64,000 nt of DNA. It comes from Ascoidea rubescens DSM 1968. Lineage: Eukaryota; Ascomycota; Saccharomycetes; Ascoideales; Ascoideaceae. The stretch spans positions 432,480-496,479 of the forward strand of contig NW_017962915.1 of NCBI RefSeq assembly GCF_001661345.1. Direction: 5' to 3'. The notes under the pieces are model-generated. The model did not search any database. It was not told where the DNA came from and worked only from the letters and a program-made list of their open reading frames with translations. Position 1 is the stretch's first letter; the number at the start of each line of letters is the position of its first letter. Shown here piece by piece: positions 29,001 through 39,325 of the stretch. Both the position numbers and the translations under genes were made by a program.

Positions 29001-29973
29001 ATTTTGATATTGCGGTTTGATAAGTTAAGAATTTTAGTCTAATTAATTCTTCTAATAAATTTCTTTCATAGGGAATTGGAGGCAATTTGGATATAATATG
29101 AACTGGACCTTCTTTTAAACTTGAATAGGATGATGATCTGTTTAAGTATTGGGAAGAAATTGATTGTGTGGGATTAATGTTTAGATTTGAGGGATTTGAG
29201 GTTGATAATGAGTATTTTTGGTTATAAAGAGCTGTTTTTTCTTCAATTATATTTGATAAAGTTAACTGTAATTCTAACAATTGGTTTTGAGATGCATATA
29301 GTTTATCAATGTCATTTTTAATTGAGTTTAAAGATTGTCTATTGTCTTTGTTAATAGAATTAGTGGTATCAGTGTTATTATTATCATTATTATTATTAGT
29401 ATTATTCGTTTTATCATTATTTGTAATGGAAGAAGAAGAATTAGTTGAAGAGGTTGTTTTTTTCAAGTAGTCAACGGATTGGAATAATTGTTCTATTGCA
29501 TCGTCAATTGACATTATTGGGTTTATATTAGAAGAATTTGCAGATAATTTTTTGCTTTTCAAATTAGTTTTTTGTTTTTTTCTTGGTCTCGTTGTTTTGA
29601 ATTTTGAGGTTGGATCATGATACAAAGAGCACTCAACACCAGCAGAAAAACATCTTTTGCATGAAGTATAACTTGGGTCATCATAAGCACATCTCATTTT
29701 TAATCGGTGGCACCTTGCACAGGCTCTAACCTGTCTCCATTTGTTAGCAAAGTCCGTAGTATTTAAGGAAGCTTGTTTTGTTGCTGGTTTAGTAGGATCA
29801 TTATTATTATTACTATTATTATTACTATTATTATTATTATCATTATTTTCATCTTTACTGGAGATGATTTGAGTTTGAGTTTGAGGTTTTTGAGGTTGGT
29901 GTGTATCGTTTTCCTTTGAATTCACCATTATAGAAGGAGAGTTATCAGGATTTATATCTAAATTTGAGCTCAT
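26071..29973 (-). CDS. Zn2Cys6 transcription factor, 1300 aa
   Basis: Fungal zinc-cluster regulator. The binuclear cluster begins at Cys85: CARCHRLKMRC then AYDDPSYTS then CKRCFSAGVEC, spacing C-x2-C-x6-C-x9-C-x2-C-x6-C. A basic linker follows (TTRPRKKQKTNLKSKK). The fungal transcription factor middle region is at about 300-480 (LLEELIRLKFL, LLPYWPILKIP, KPLLLLACIIATCL, ILCIWNSPPKKWGSFKHQ). The C-terminal 350 residues are Asn/Ser/Phe-rich with acidic patches such as DDFFNVTLSNVDFDD, a likely activation region. I could not match it safely to a named regulator; War1-like middle-region wording is suggestive only. Poly-Asn runs flank the cluster. Confidence 0.88.
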   Translation of the reverse strand: MSSNLDINPDNSPSIMVNSKENDTHQPQKPQTQTQIISSKDENNDNNNNSNNNSNNNNDPTKPATKQASLNTTDFANKWRQVRACARCHRLKMRCAYDDPSYTSCKRCFSAGVECSLYHDPTSKFKTTRPRKKQKTNLKSKKLSANSSNINPIMSIDDAIEQLFQSVDYLKKTTSSTNSSSSITNNDKTNNTNNNNDNNNTDTTNSINKDNRQSLNSIKNDIDKLYASQNQLLELQLTLSNIIEEKTALYNQKYSLSTSNPSNLNINPTQSISSQYLNRSSSYSSLKEGPVHIISKLPPIPYERNLLEELIRLKFLTYQTAISKFNFFKSNLLPYWPILKIPLHYSFDYMIKNKPLLLLACIIATCLNKNDVELHDKLSYYLEKNLSQRVCITGDILIDIISCYLILCIWNSPPKKWGSFKHQLDLLLGFSLSLVLDLKTKSGEFVNNSLSRNIPLSNDEKKLIRSFLATYCCGASLELALPKFKLVSWSIIHENCSLALISDLNNQNNDPKDTQRSDIYLSYLSRLLSIGQEMQLFFSNSYSLFFKNDSKDNKNIDQYYTTNNEPNNKKVNDKQIDEHFEKFSKSFNNKSDQITQTDLKIVVSGFENKLLRLMYDYRLTDNSSTAKESYLVGITYNYILMTMYDHIICKILTSTLFFNDNTDNDINDVGDSSRTNLESHEYLKIYDFYLLILKKLINSSKNLISLFLVTCQQTLHIPTFFNYRPMNAFICLLKAKVLIQLIIQHSHAHNNTDNIKQIKKIDFNLIETFNSFYYKYKQYSQTSIIFNKFFLILIKIKSWLKIISDNNFMSMCDYSSLNNFLDVNNQSDSITTTVTNNSLVILLKELGKEKAVESLKPNFVDIKNSNSKDNFSLTLSNTQKLVDPLNFISPVTTISLASSQNSLTIDNSPYSNPISGLKTIDSNNSKDFNSGNSLFASDFNEENNSIAKSNEMNPNPQLETPVVKSLFDKQHAKNPNQINGQRSFLNENISNNIRQTNQRVPIFEPAQHRNSIENFDNMLKDIFMENQMDDFFNVTLSNVDFDDKYFQQLMNDGNTGANNGGNNGEALSPSSISGLFQNSNDVNNPFGGQPIYKQVQSHWEEVFDFSPVPMKTNSSSGTPRNNDEQYSENFESTSDFRERDINSRRALSFNNSYANFTGLDDNNSNINDNNFNNTNSNLGYNISNNNGFQHVNQLSNAGGFDNTNLINNGSNMTNNFNRNMNNFNNNLNNNVENFNSGGASTNNMSFPNAINMTPLDLTPNGTPILSQPNIPPQNSFTPGENTRRFYNNMMNFPPKDNQFW

Positions 29974-31096
29974 TTTATTGAGTGCTGAGATATAAAAGAA
30001 TTAGGAATGATCTATTTGGGTTTTAAATTTTGATTGAAAATGATAATATAATATAATATATTGTAAAATAAACCCAATAAATAACTAAATGAATGATATA
30101 AATTTTATTTTTTGGTTTGAGTTATGATAACTTTAATAGGATTCTTTTTTTTTTTTGTATTGAATCCCTCTCTGTCTGAAGATTGTTGCAGGTCAGTTCA
30201 GTTGAGATGATTAACTACGATATAATCATTCTCTAATTGAAAACGAGCAAGGTAAAACAGTGAAAAAGAGTTTTATTGATACTTCGATAGAGATAAAAGT
30301 GAATAAAACAGACAGATTAAAATTTCAGACAAGATATAAACTGATTTTGTCCTTGTGAGCTTGCAGCTTTTGATTTGTTGATTTGGCTGTTTTCATGGGT
30401 ACTGATAATGCATGACAGGGTATGTGTATGCACACAGCGGTGGTTTCTGCATGCATTTATTTCGCCGTTATGGTGGATTTGATGGATTTGGTGGATTTGG
30501 TGGATTTGGGCGATGCGAGGAGGTGGTTGTGATGTAGAAGAGTGATGGTAGAATGGCATAGTTGCTGTTGAAGGCTGAGAAGCACGACGCAAAATATCAG
30601 AACAATAGGTGCGATTTGGCGAGATTGAAGCAGAACTGTGGAAAAATGCAAAAGAAGTCAAATATCAGTGGGCATGATAAACCTGCTCGAATCGCTTCTG
30701 AGATGAGATGGGAAAGGAAATGTGAGATAACCAACGAGCATTTGTTCAATGGCTTCTTTGGATACAATTATCGAAGTGCATCTGTATGTCGATGAGGAAT
30801 TGATTGTGGTGGCAGATGATAGAGATTAGGAAGCATATTGTGCTGAAAAACCATCGGCAATTGGCCAATCAGAAATGAGGAGTTTATAATAAAGAATATG
30901 CCATTAGTTCGTGGTTTTTCGTATTGAGGAATTAGTGAGCAGTAAGTGGGTAAGTGGGTAAGATGATAGTCTACAAAGATTTATTGAAAATATATAGTAG
31001 GTTTATAGATTATAAATTAGAGAAACAGGGGAGGTAAAGTCAAAAATCAAAAAAACAGGTTCATAGATTGCAATTACATTATACGATCGTATTTAT
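29974..31096. other. 1.1-kb intergenic region, zinc-cluster gene promoter
   Basis: Upstream of the zinc-cluster gene and downstream of TSA1. It holds a 9-bp tandem repeat (GGTGGATTT, four copies, 30472-30509). ORFs of 77 and 114 codons occur but lack ATG starts or recognisable content. The long upstream region may be regulatory. No supported gene. Confidence 0.55.
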
Positions 31097-31684
31097 TTAG
31101 TTAGCTTTGTTGAAATATTCTTTGGAGTCAGCAACGTCTGGTTTGATGGTTAATTCACCTGGGGTCCAGTTAGCTGGACAGACTTCACCGTATTTTTCAG
31201 TGAATTGGAAAGCTTCCAATAATCTTAAAGATTCATCAACATTTCTACCAACTGGTAAGTCATTGATAGTGATTTGTCTTAAGATACCTCTTGGGTCAAT
31301 TAAGAAAATACCTCTTAAAGCAACACCTTCTTCTGGAATCAAAACACCGTAATCTTTGGATAAGGAGTGATTGGTGTCAGCAACTAATGGAATGTTGATT
31401 GGACCTAAACCACCATCTTTTCTGGCAACATTAGTCCAGGCTAATAAAGAGTATTCAGAATCAGTGGAAGCAAATAAAACCTGGCAGTCTTTTTCAGAAA
31501 ACTTCTTAACAGCTTCAGAGTAAGCAATGATTTCAGTTGGACAAACAAAAGTGAAGGCCAATGGGATGAAAGCCAATAAAACCCATTTACCTTTGTATTG
31601 ATCTAAAGAAACAGTTTCAAATAAACCGTCAACAACAGCGGTTTTAGAGAAAGTTGGAGCTGGTTTTTGGACGTAAGCAGACAT
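31097..31684 (-). CDS. TSA1: 2-Cys peroxiredoxin TSA1
   Basis: 195-aa thioredoxin-dependent peroxidase, cytosolic, reducing H2O2 and alkyl hydroperoxides. The peroxidatic Cys48 is in FTFVCPTEI and the resolving Cys near 169 in GEVCPANW. The eukaryotic hyperoxidation-sensitive motifs are both present: GGLG (KDGGLGP) and the C-terminal YF (KEYFNKAN). Length equals typical Tsa1. Codons are strongly biased, as in an abundant protein. The promoter carries oxidative-stress motifs. Confidence 0.97.
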   Translation of the reverse strand: MSAYVQKPAPTFSKTAVVDGLFETVSLDQYKGKWVLLAFIPLAFTFVCPTEIIAYSEAVKKFSEKDCQVLFASTDSEYSLLAWTNVARKDGGLGPINIPLVADTNHSLSKDYGVLIPEEGVALRGIFLIDPRGILRQITINDLPVGRNVDESLRLLEAFQFTEKYGEVCPANWTPGELTIKPDVADSKEYFNKAN

Positions 31685-31797
31685 GTTGATAAGAAGTAAT
31701 TAAAATGGTTAGAGATTAGGATAACTGAAGAAGAATTGATGAGGACAATTGGATGAGGAATAAAAACATCAGACGAAAAATCAGAGCAACTTCCCCG

Positions 31798-31878
31798 GCT
31801 TATATACTTGCACAGAACTTCAAGGATGATTCCAGCAGACGGGTAACGACTCCCCTCTAGATCTCGGCCTCTTACTAA
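31798..31878 (-). promoter_or_regulatory. TSA1 promoter motifs: TATA, Reb1, STRE, Yap1
   Basis: Reading away from TSA1: a TATATAAG-type TATA box at about 31806-31798, about 115 bp from the ATG; CGGGTAA (Reb1-type) at 31840-31846; CCCCT (STRE, Msn2/4) at 31852-31856; TTACTAA (Yap1 response element) at 31872-31878. The set fits the known Yap1-driven peroxide induction of TSA1. Motif matches only. Confidence 0.6.
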
Positions 31879-32022
31879 TGAGCGGTCTATTATTAATACC
31901 GGAGCCAGGCCGTTCTGCGATCCACACTCCTTGCTCATCACGCTCCTCGTTTCTTGCCCCACGTCTCTCCTGCGTTTTCTTTCAAGAGCTTTGCGCGGGT
32001 CTAACGCGCTACACGCGTGTAA

Positions 32023-32169
32023 ATGCTTAGCATCACTGCCTGGGCTGCAGGAGGAAAATTTCTTCTTTTGGCAACACTGTTTTCTACCATTGCTTCACTA
32101 AATGTTCAAGAAACAAATAGCAGCTCCTTGTCATTTATGTTTAAGAGTAAGTCAGTTTTACTTCTTTGA
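32023..32169 (+). other. Possible small hydrophobic ORF (48 codons)
   Basis: ATG at 32023 opens a frame reading MLSITAWAAGGKFLLLATLF and on to a TGA near 32168. The N-terminal half looks like a signal peptide or membrane anchor. A GTAAGT at about 32149 and a pyrimidine-rich TTTTTCAG at about 32453 could be splice sites, which would add only a few residues. It sits between divergent TSA1 and HNT2. I cannot match it to a family. Confidence 0.25.
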
Positions 32170-32421
32170 TTTTGTTTTTGTTACGTGAAAGTTTATGCTG
32201 TTTTTTGATTAAATGTAATGCTTTAATATGCCAAACTTTTTACTTTATAATTGATAGAAGGTCTTGTTTATTATTATTTACTAATCAATAATTATTTTAA
32301 ATGCAATAAATATGTTGTTTTTTTTAGTTTTTATTTAATTTTTTTTGGTTCTTTTTGAATAACATAACCTGTTTTACTTTTCCTTTGAATTACGGCTTTT
32401 TTTTTTGATCGTTTTCCGGTT

Positions 32422-32433
32422 CGGACCAGTCCG
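32422..32433. promoter_or_regulatory. CGG-N6-CCG dyad upstream of HNT2
   Basis: CGGACCAGTCCG, a fully palindromic element with inverted CGG triplets, preceded by CCGG at 32416. It lies 130 bp upstream of the HNT2 ATG. Spacing of six is known for Ppr1-type zinc-cluster sites. Candidate only. Confidence 0.4.
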
Positions 32434-32562
32434 GGATCTACTTTTGTTTTTCAGACGTAATCACTCAATGAAATTGAATTCAAAAGAAATAGCGATAAAT
32501 CTACTCTTCAGGTATTCATCGAATTTTATTGTTCATTAGGAAAATAAACTAAATTAGAGAGG

Positions 32563-33147
32563 ATGAAAAGAATGACAAACAAAGGAATAGTTTATTTTTC
32601 CAAGTTTCCAGTCACTTCTCAAGTGTTTTATAGATCAAATTACTCTTTTGCTTTGGTTAACTTGAAGCCAATAGTTCCTGGCCATGTTTTAGTTTGTCCA
32701 TTAAGAGTGGTTGCAAGATTAAAAGAGTTGACTAGTGAAGAATCCGTTGATTTCATATTAACTGTCCAAAAAATTCACGAATTCATTGAAAAGATGTATA
32801 AAGCTGATGCGTTGAATATATCAATTCAAGATGGTCCTTCTGCTGGTCAAAGCGTTCCTCATTTACATGCCCATATAATTCCTAGATATAAAAAAGACGA
32901 ATATGGTGATGGAATTTATGATAAATTAGACCAGTTTAATTTCGAATTATCTGATATACTAATTGAACACCAAAAAATAAAAATAGCAAAAGAAAAAAAT
33001 TATGATCCAAACGAATATAAAAGAAAACAAATGGTAGTGTCCCCAGATATCGAAAGGAAACCAAGATCAATGGAAGTAATGGAAAATGAAGCCAAATGGT
33101 TAGAAAACGAATTGAGGAAATTCAAACTGGTTCAGGTAAACTTATAA
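32563..33147 (+). CDS. HNT2: Dinucleoside triphosphate hydrolase (Fhit-type HIT protein)
   Basis: 194-aa HIT-superfamily enzyme of the Fhit branch, which hydrolyses Ap3A and related dinucleoside polyphosphates. The histidine triad is in SVPHLHAHIIPR near residue 105, preceded by NISIQDGPSAGQ. The N-terminal part (IVYFSKFPVTSQVFYRSNYSFALVNLKPIVPGHVLVCPLR) closely follows yeast Hnt2. S. cerevisiae HNT2 has an early intron; here the first exon-like sequence is continuous from the ATG at 32563, so no intron is needed. A second ATG four codons on is possible. Confidence 0.93.
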   Translation: MKRMTNKGIVYFSKFPVTSQVFYRSNYSFALVNLKPIVPGHVLVCPLRVVARLKELTSEESVDFILTVQKIHEFIEKMYKADALNISIQDGPSAGQSVPHLHAHIIPRYKKDEYGDGIYDKLDQFNFELSDILIEHQKIKIAKEKNYDPNEYKRKQMVVSPDIERKPRSMEVMENEAKWLENELRKFKLVQVNL

Positions 33148-33384
33148 ATTAATAAATTAAATATACCACTTAAATATCATAGTATTTAGAATATAAATAT
33201 AGAATTTAATTAATTAACAAAAATTAACAAAAATTAAAAATAATCAAATATATACTATAAATTTCCAAGTCACCATATTTTTGTTTTGTTTTTTATTCTT
33301 TTTTTTCTATTTTTATTTTTATTTTTATTTTTTATTTACAAGTTTTATTCAATTTAAAAAACAAACTTTTAAAACTTTACAATT

Positions 33385-33855
33385 TTAAGCTGACGTATTC
33401 ATGCTTTCTTCGTATTTTTTTCTCAATTCAGCTCTCTTTTGATTCTTCAATCTACCTTCATGCTCTCTTCTGTTTCTCTCGCCACCATTCTTCTTTTTGC
33501 CTAATTTCAAATTCGCCAATTTAACCTTTCCCTTTGAAGAAATGAATTTATATCTCCAGTTTATAATGTATCTTCTAATATCGGTCTCAACACCTTTTTC
33601 TTTCATTTCTTCTGCAGACATTCTAAAAAACTCGTTCCACGATTCAAACGCCTCTTCGTTTTCAACAGTATTTCTACCAATCTTTTCCAAAAAAGTTTTC
33701 ACATCTGGTATTTCTTTAGTAGGTTTGGGAATTGGATATATAAATCGCCCAACTGCTGTCAACGGATTGCTTTCGTCAAGAGCTGGTAGTCTTCGCAAGG
33801 CAGGACCTGTCGATACAAACAACCTTGCCTGGTTAATTATTCTCAACTTGTTCAT
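33385..33855 (-). CDS. FYV4: Mitochondrial small ribosomal subunit protein mS41 (FYV4)
   Basis: 156-aa protein with the IGR motif (VKTFLEKIGRN, residues about 52-62) and the following conserved ESWNEFFRMSAEEMKEKGVETDIRRYIINWRYKF, which define Fyv4/mS41. The N-terminus MNKLRIINQARLFVSTGPALRR is a typical matrix presequence. The tail is very basic (KLGKKKNGGERNRREHEGRLKNQKRAELRKKYEE), fitting rRNA contact. Convergent with HNT2 and divergent from MED6. Confidence 0.92.
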   Translation of the reverse strand: MNKLRIINQARLFVSTGPALRRLPALDESNPLTAVGRFIYPIPKPTKEIPDVKTFLEKIGRNTVENEEAFESWNEFFRMSAEEMKEKGVETDIRRYIINWRYKFISSKGKVKLANLKLGKKKNGGERNRREHEGRLKNQKRAELRKKYEESMNTSA

Positions 33856-33946
33856 TGTTCTACAGACTGTTGTTTTCCACTCTTCTGAGCTGCTTCAAAC
33901 CACTCTTCAATTGATTGGCTTCACAAACACCAAAAAAACAGCGCGG

Positions 33947-33953
33947 TTACCCG
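33947..33953. promoter_or_regulatory. Reb1-type site between FYV4 and MED6
   Basis: TTACCCG (reverse of CGGGTAA) 92 bp upstream of FYV4 and 94 bp upstream of MED6, the usual place for a general regulatory factor that opens a bidirectional promoter. Confidence 0.55.
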
Positions 33954-34046
33954 TTTCAGACTCCACGATATAATCGACCACAAAAAGACGAAATGAAAGG
34001 AAGTCATCGTCCATCGATGGTAGTTAGAGATATTGAACCATAGCAG

Positions 34047-34745
34047 ATGGGCGACAAACTAGTATTGGATGAGTTGCAGTGGAGGAACCCTGAGTGGATT
34101 CAGATGTTTGGCATCAACACAGACAATGTGCTTGACTACTTTTCTCAGTCTCCATTCTATGACAGAACTTCCAACAACCAAGTATTGAAGATGCAGGCTC
34201 AATTTTCAGAAAACTTTTACAACAGGAATTTGTTATCTGAATTGAAAAAAATGACTGGAACTGAATTCATTGTTGCTCATGTCAAAGAGCCCGATTTTTG
34301 GATCATCAGAAAGCAAAATCGCTTGTCGATCAACGAAACTGTTCCAATTGCTGATTACTTTATAATTGGTGTCAATATTTACATGGCCCCTACAATCCAT
34401 TCAATTGTCCAATCAAGACTATTGAATACTTGTTTGGCTTTGAGGAATTCCCTAGATTCAATAAGAAATTTGGCTTATTTCTCTCCCTCGCAGGGCCATG
34501 GATACATTGTTGATCCTAATATGGATTCCATAAATGAAAGCAATAACGCTACCAATGCTACCAACAATAACGCATCTCAAACCTCAACAATTCCCATTAA
34601 TGATAGTTCTGTGAATTTGAGTCAGACACAAAAATCTAACACAGAGTCTCAATCTGCTATCGATGAATCTGTAATACAGGCCCAGCCCTCAGTAATATTT
34701 GATCAACTTATAAAAGTAACTTACAAAAATCAAAAACCATATTAA
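34047..34745 (+). CDS. MED6: Mediator head subunit MED6
   Basis: 232-aa Mediator subunit. The Med6 domain fills residues 5-150: LDELQWRNPEWIQMFGINTDNVLDYFSQSPFYDRTSNNQVLKMQ, then the GTEFIVAHVKEPDFWIIRKQNR strand region and ADYFIIGVNIYMAPTIHSIVQSRL. The C-terminal third is Asn/Ser/Thr-rich and less conserved, as in other yeasts. Together with MED7 (60.9 kb), SPT3 and ARP8, this window has four RNA polymerase II cofactor or chromatin genes, without clustering. Confidence 0.96.
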   Translation: MGDKLVLDELQWRNPEWIQMFGINTDNVLDYFSQSPFYDRTSNNQVLKMQAQFSENFYNRNLLSELKKMTGTEFIVAHVKEPDFWIIRKQNRLSINETVPIADYFIIGVNIYMAPTIHSIVQSRLLNTCLALRNSLDSIRNLAYFSPSQGHGYIVDPNMDSINESNNATNATNNNASQTSTIPINDSSVNLSQTQKSNTESQSAIDESVIQAQPSVIFDQLIKVTYKNQKPY

Positions 34746-35088
34746 AACTACCAAAGAATTTCACCCAAAAAAAACTACATATTAAACTATTTTTTTCATT
34801 TATTTGTCATATATAGGGTATCAATATAACTAATTATAATATACCATCAAAACTCAAAACTCAAACTAACAACAAAATTTTACTTGATAAAAAAAAACTA
34901 AAAAACTAAAAAAACTAAAAAAAACTAAAAAAAAATTAAAACAAAAACTGTAACAATTACTAAACTTAAGTCTCCAAAAAAATATAAACAAGTATCAATC
35001 CACTAAAGTTCAAATAAAATCTCATAAGACTTAAAAAAAAAACATCTTAAAAAAATAACATATAATAGTTTATAACACATCTTTTATA
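34746..35088. other. Convergent A-rich spacer
   Basis: Between the MED6 and CHS1 3' ends. Dominated by AAAAAACTA iterations (34890-34935). No gene. Confidence 0.6.
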
Positions 35089-38000
35089 TTAATCAGTACG
35101 TGTGAATTTAAATTTGAAAACGTTCATATCATATCCACTATCATCCATTTTATGCTTGGTTTCAACACACCATCTCATAAACAAATGGAAAAGATAGAAT
35201 AATGATCCTAATGCCCTGAATGCTGCCAATGCTGCAACAGACCAAAGAATGAATGCCAAATAGTTGTTACCACCATTAGTTCCAACTTGAAATACCTGTG
35301 TGATAATCATAACTAAGATCATATTACTAATTAACCAAAATAAGACTACCCTAGTTCTAATGTCTCTATAATAATCGGTTTCAGAAACCTGTTTTTCTTG
35401 AATTGTCTTAATTCCCCTAGGAGTTTGTCTTCTAGCTCTTAAGTTAAACAACGTTTCTTCATACCCAGTGTCAATATCTCCTCCAGTTCGGATATCTACT
35501 TCAACAATTTCTTGTCCAGACTCATCAACTTTAATAATAGCCGTACCTAAATCAGTAGCAACTTGATTATCACCTTTGGTACCCCACGAAACATCATGGG
35601 TATTGCAAAATGCATAGATTTGTAATGTGCAAGTGTAAAATGGTAACATGAGAAAGTATTGGAAAAACGAATTGAAAATGTGCCATGGGTCCAAATAAAT
35701 AAATGACATTATTGCATAAAGCCCATATGTGGATAATAATGAAACAACAATATTAAGAGAAGCCTCTTTGTCTACATCATCTGAAGATCCTAAAGTGCTG
35801 AATATAAAATAGAAACCACAACCTGTTGCATACAATGCACATATAGTCAATAATATCATACTAAAAAGATAAAGATGTTTTGCACCTTGAGGTCTATTTC
35901 CCATTGATATAATGAATATGGCAGTCAAATCACAAATGCAAAAATACTTGAAAATGGTGAATAGCCAGTAACCACCATTGTTGGGAATAATATCACTATT
36001 AACCATAGAACCAGCCAAAAAGTAAAATGCAATATAAAAGTTTCCAAGAGAAAATAATGAAAAAATCAATTGGACAAATTGATAGAAAAATTCAATGTGA
36101 AGGAAAGTCTTTCTTAAAAACGAATGATCTGTTTGCCAAATTTGTCTGAAATGAATTTGAGAATAAAGAGCTGCAAATAAAGCACCATTAAGCCATCTTC
36201 TTCTTTGAGAAATAAATTCTGGAATATTATCCGGAACATCAGTTTCACCTTTTGCTTGTTTAACATATTTCAAAACCCATTTTTCGTTTTTTTTAGCAAC
36301 TAATTCCCAACATAAAATACGATCTTCAGCCAAATACATGTTAGCAGAGAAAACGTCTCTACTTGATCCAGCTAAAGTTTCACCTTTAAAGTAAGAATAT
36401 AAAGGACCAGTTCCATCATCATGATTTTTCAAAGCACAGTACCTATATGCTGACAATGCACCAGGTAAAACAGAAATATATCCAAACACAGATTCCAAGG
36501 GTTTATCCAAAATATTAGACATTTTATATTCAAAATTTTGTGAAGCAACAAGTGGATTTAACAAATTTAACCCACCTTTTTCCTTCATTGCAATAATTTC
36601 TCCTGCAGCACCGGCAACATTAGAATCATTATCAAAGGCTTTCCACAAATGATAAATTGCTGGAGCTTCAGGTCTTGTTCCAACATCCAACAAAACACAC
36701 ACATTTGGATCCAATAATGGACAGAATGCATTAAACAACCATCTATGAGAATTAATTTTCTTCTTGTTGTTTTCCTTAAGACAAAATAAAATTTGAACAG
36801 GAACTATACCTTTTTCAGCACCTTGGAATTTTAAATCTGTATCCATTGATACTTGGGTTGTGTACTCAAAGATATGGGCTTCTACGGCATCATTATTGAT
36901 ATGATCTTTGGCAATACCATCTTGATAGACACCAAGACCACCAAGAACTTCAAGCACCCCTGGGTGAATTTTGGCTCTTCCATCTGCAACAATAATAACT
37001 TGGACTTTTTTCCAACCATCTTCACCCCAAACTCTTGATCTATTTCTTTTACATAAATGAGCAATGTTTTTTAGAACAGCATGCATAGTTCTGGTAAATG
37101 CAATTTCATCTTCATTATAAAGAGTTATACAAATAGCGACCTGGGTTTCTCTACCTGCCTGTGATGCTCTTAAAGTAAAACCACTTTTAACAAAATCATC
37201 TGGATCAGTTGTGCATGCAGTGTATCTAACAAATAGAAATTCTTTATCGTCTCTTTTAGGCAAGAATGAGGCTAATTTTGTTGGAATTGGATTTTCAAGA
37301 ACAAAAGTACCATTTTTCATTGGGATTTGTTTTCTGATTCTTGATTTTTTTCTTCTTGGTTGTTGTTGAAGAGGAATTGAGTGCATCATATTTTTATCAA
37401 GATTATTAGTTTCACCTGAATTTATAGATTGGACTCCATCAGTGCCAACGGTGTTATAATCATAGTCTCTTTGTTGATTTTGGTTTTGATTTCCAAAAGA
37501 GACTTCTGTCATGGCATCATAATCATTGTAGGGACTTTGGGCACCTTTTTCATAAAAGAAGTTTTTTTCACTTGAGTTTGGATGATTATAGGTATTATTT
37601 GAGTAGTTGGATTCACTTTTATCAAAAGAAAATCTATCACTAGAACCATGTGGAGTATGAGCAGAATTCAAATAATTTATCTTTTCACTAAATTGATTTT
37701 CATTTTCGCTAAAGGAATCTTGACTAAGTCTCTGGTTCATGTTTAAGTTTGGAACAGTTGAATCTTTTAGAGATCTAAAATTTTGTTGATCTTGGTTAGC
37801 TTTAACGAAAGTCGATGCTGAAAAGATTGGTTTTGGTGGAGGAAGAACTTTACTATTGGATAATCTTGAATATTGGGACCCAGTTCTACCCAAAGATTTC
37901 GTTGGAGAATCCAATTGGATCATATCATCATATTTTTCATCAAATTTATCATCTCCATCAAGATCAATGATAAAGGGTTTTTCTTTGGTTCCATTTGATT

Positions 38001-38475
38001 TTTTAAAACCGTTAAAAATTGATTGATTTTCATCTTCCTCAATAATAACACTTGCTTGTCTGGTTCTTTTTGGTGATTCTAATCTTGTCCATTGAGATCT
38101 AGGAGTTGTGGACAGTAAACTGTCGGAGTTTAAATTATTAAGACCAATTGTATCACTAAAATTTGAGTTGGCAGTTGATGCACCAAATATGCTTGGAGAA
38201 GATTGTAGAATGCTTTTATTCTCAAGATTTTGTTTTGAACGTCTGTTGAAAGATACTGAAGGAGAGAATTTTTTAGTTGGGGAAGGTGGTCCACTAGTGC
38301 TTTCCCTTGGGAAAGCATTAAATGACATATCATCAGACATGACACTTTCATTGTTTTTCTTTGGAGAGGTATTGATGACTGATCGTTCTGGTTTTCTAAT
38401 CAATGGGGATACTGAGTATTTGTTTGAAGAACGAAAAGGACTTATGGAATTATCATCATCAAAAGGATTTGACAT
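35089..38475 (-). CDS. CHS1: Chitin synthase (division 1, CHS1-like)
   Basis: 1128-aa chitin synthase, family GT2, transferring GlcNAc from UDP-GlcNAc to chitin at the plasma membrane; the length equals S. cerevisiae Chs1 (1131). The N-terminal 370 residues are Ser/Asn-rich and disordered. The catalytic domain starts near 395 ([21 protein letters not shown]) and includes [35 protein letters not shown] and the [12 protein letters not shown] product-site motif near 745. About seven membrane segments follow in the C-terminal part. Class I versus II is not settled by eye. Confidence 0.93.
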   Translation of the reverse strand: MSNPFDDDNSISPFRSSNKYSVSPLIRKPERSVINTSPKKNNESVMSDDMSFNAFPRESTSGPPSPTKKFSPSVSFNRRSKQNLENKSILQSSPSIFGASTANSNFSDTIGLNNLNSDSLLSTTPRSQWTRLESPKRTRQASVIIEEDENQSIFNGFKKSNGTKEKPFIIDLDGDDKFDEKYDDMIQLDSPTKSLGRTGSQYSRLSNSKVLPPPKPIFSASTFVKANQDQQNFRSLKDSTVPNLNMNQRLSQDSFSENENQFSEKINYLNSAHTPHGSSDRFSFDKSESNYSNNTYNHPNSSEKNFFYEKGAQSPYNDYDAMTEVSFGNQNQNQQRDYDYNTVGTDGVQSINSGETNNLDKNMMHSIPLQQQPRRKKSRIRKQIPMKNGTFVLENPIPTKLASFLPKRDDKEFLFVRYTACTTDPDDFVKSGFTLRASQAGRETQVAICITLYNEDEIAFTRTMHAVLKNIAHLCKRNRSRVWGEDGWKKVQVIIVADGRAKIHPGVLEVLGGLGVYQDGIAKDHINNDAVEAHIFEYTTQVSMDTDLKFQGAEKGIVPVQILFCLKENNKKKINSHRWLFNAFCPLLDPNVCVLLDVGTRPEAPAIYHLWKAFDNDSNVAGAAGEIIAMKEKGGLNLLNPLVASQNFEYKMSNILDKPLESVFGYISVLPGALSAYRYCALKNHDDGTGPLYSYFKGETLAGSSRDVFSANMYLAEDRILCWELVAKKNEKWVLKYVKQAKGETDVPDNIPEFISQRRRWLNGALFAALYSQIHFRQIWQTDHSFLRKTFLHIEFFYQFVQLIFSLFSLGNFYIAFYFLAGSMVNSDIIPNNGGYWLFTIFKYFCICDLTAIFIISMGNRPQGAKHLYLFSMILLTICALYATGCGFYFIFSTLGSSDDVDKEASLNIVVSLLSTYGLYAIMSFIYLDPWHIFNSFFQYFLMLPFYTCTLQIYAFCNTHDVSWGTKGDNQVATDLGTAIIKVDESGQEIVEVDIRTGGDIDTGYEETLFNLRARRQTPRGIKTIQEKQVSETDYYRDIRTRVVLFWLISNMILVMIITQVFQVGTNGGNNYLAFILWSVAALAAFRALGSLFYLFHLFMRWCVETKHKMDDSGYDMNVFKFKFTRTD

Positions 38476-38721
38476 TTCTAAAAAGTTGCGAGATCAGTTT
38501 TCATCAATTGTTTATAAAAAAACTTAAGTAGATTTTTGTTTAGTAGAAAGTAAGATAAGCGAGATCGAAGGATATTGAACAATAATAAATGCTCGTGAAT
38601 GATATCAAAAAGATTAAGCAATAAAAAAAGGATGTGACTAGATTTAAAAGAATCAAAAAAAGAAATGTAAATGCTTTTTAGGTCTCAAAAAAAGAACAAT
38701 TAAAGGAACTAGCAGTTAGTT

Positions 38722-39102
38722 TTATATCAATTCTAGTTTATTGGAAAGATCTAGCAAGAGATTCAAAAATATTTCAAATTTCCCAAAAAGGCAAAAGGTA
38801 AATAACCAATTTGGGATCATCGCACCATTTCGACCTGGAAAGTGAATCAAACTCCACCTCGAAAACGGGCCTGTACTGGGAAGAGTGTTCGGGTTTTGAA
38901 GGGAAGTTAAACACAAACTCTTTTTGGTTCTGCAGATATACCATTTAAAGAAGGGGTAGTGATCAGGTGAACCCGCAAATTGCAGCACTTCTCTACCATC
39001 AACTTGTGGAAATATTTTAAAGGCGATTTGGTCAGAAATCAAATGTATGGAGCTCTGGAAAAGATGGATGTGAGTTGTGAAAAAGGGCTTAAAGGTAACC
39101 AT
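38722..39102 (-). CDS. Doubtful 126-codon ORF between CHS1 and MET14
   Basis: Open from ATG 39102 to TAA 38722. The first 58 residues (starting MVTFKPFFTTHIHLFQSSIH) and the last 20 look protein-like. The middle 45 codons look better in the -1 frame, which is also open and reads as Glu/Phe/Val-rich sequence, from an A5 run at about 38931 to a T5 run at about 38784. So this may be a small gene with two compensating frame changes, a decayed gene, or not a gene. I recognise no family; a weak resemblance of the first residues to Rad9/Ddc1 N-termini is not enough to name it. Confidence 0.3.
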   Translation of the reverse strand: MVTFKPFFTTHIHLFQSSIHLISDQIAFKIFPQVDGREVLQFAGSPDHYPFFKWYICRTKKSLCLTSLQNPNTLPSTGPFSRWSLIHFPGRNGAMIPNWLFTFCLFGKFEIFLNLLLDLSNKLELI

Positions 39103-39325
39103 AGATTTGACCAATTTTATCACAATTAACCAGTTTTGTCGTTATTGGCTATTTGGTAGATACACTAGCAAACCTTAAAGTGCTGTATTTTATTTCGAGA
39201 AATAGTTTTTGTAGTGGGCATTTTCTGGATAACAGTCAAAATCGCTGGAAAGCCAGTGGAAAGGGTCTCATGCAACACATTATTTGTTTGAGACACGCAT
39301 ATAGATGCAAATATACTGCATTTAT

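Noticed and set aside
30317-30661. A 114-codon minus-strand ORF with His-Gln-Ile repeats
   Set aside because: It has no ATG at its start, its repeat comes from a 9-bp tandem array, and no domain is visible.
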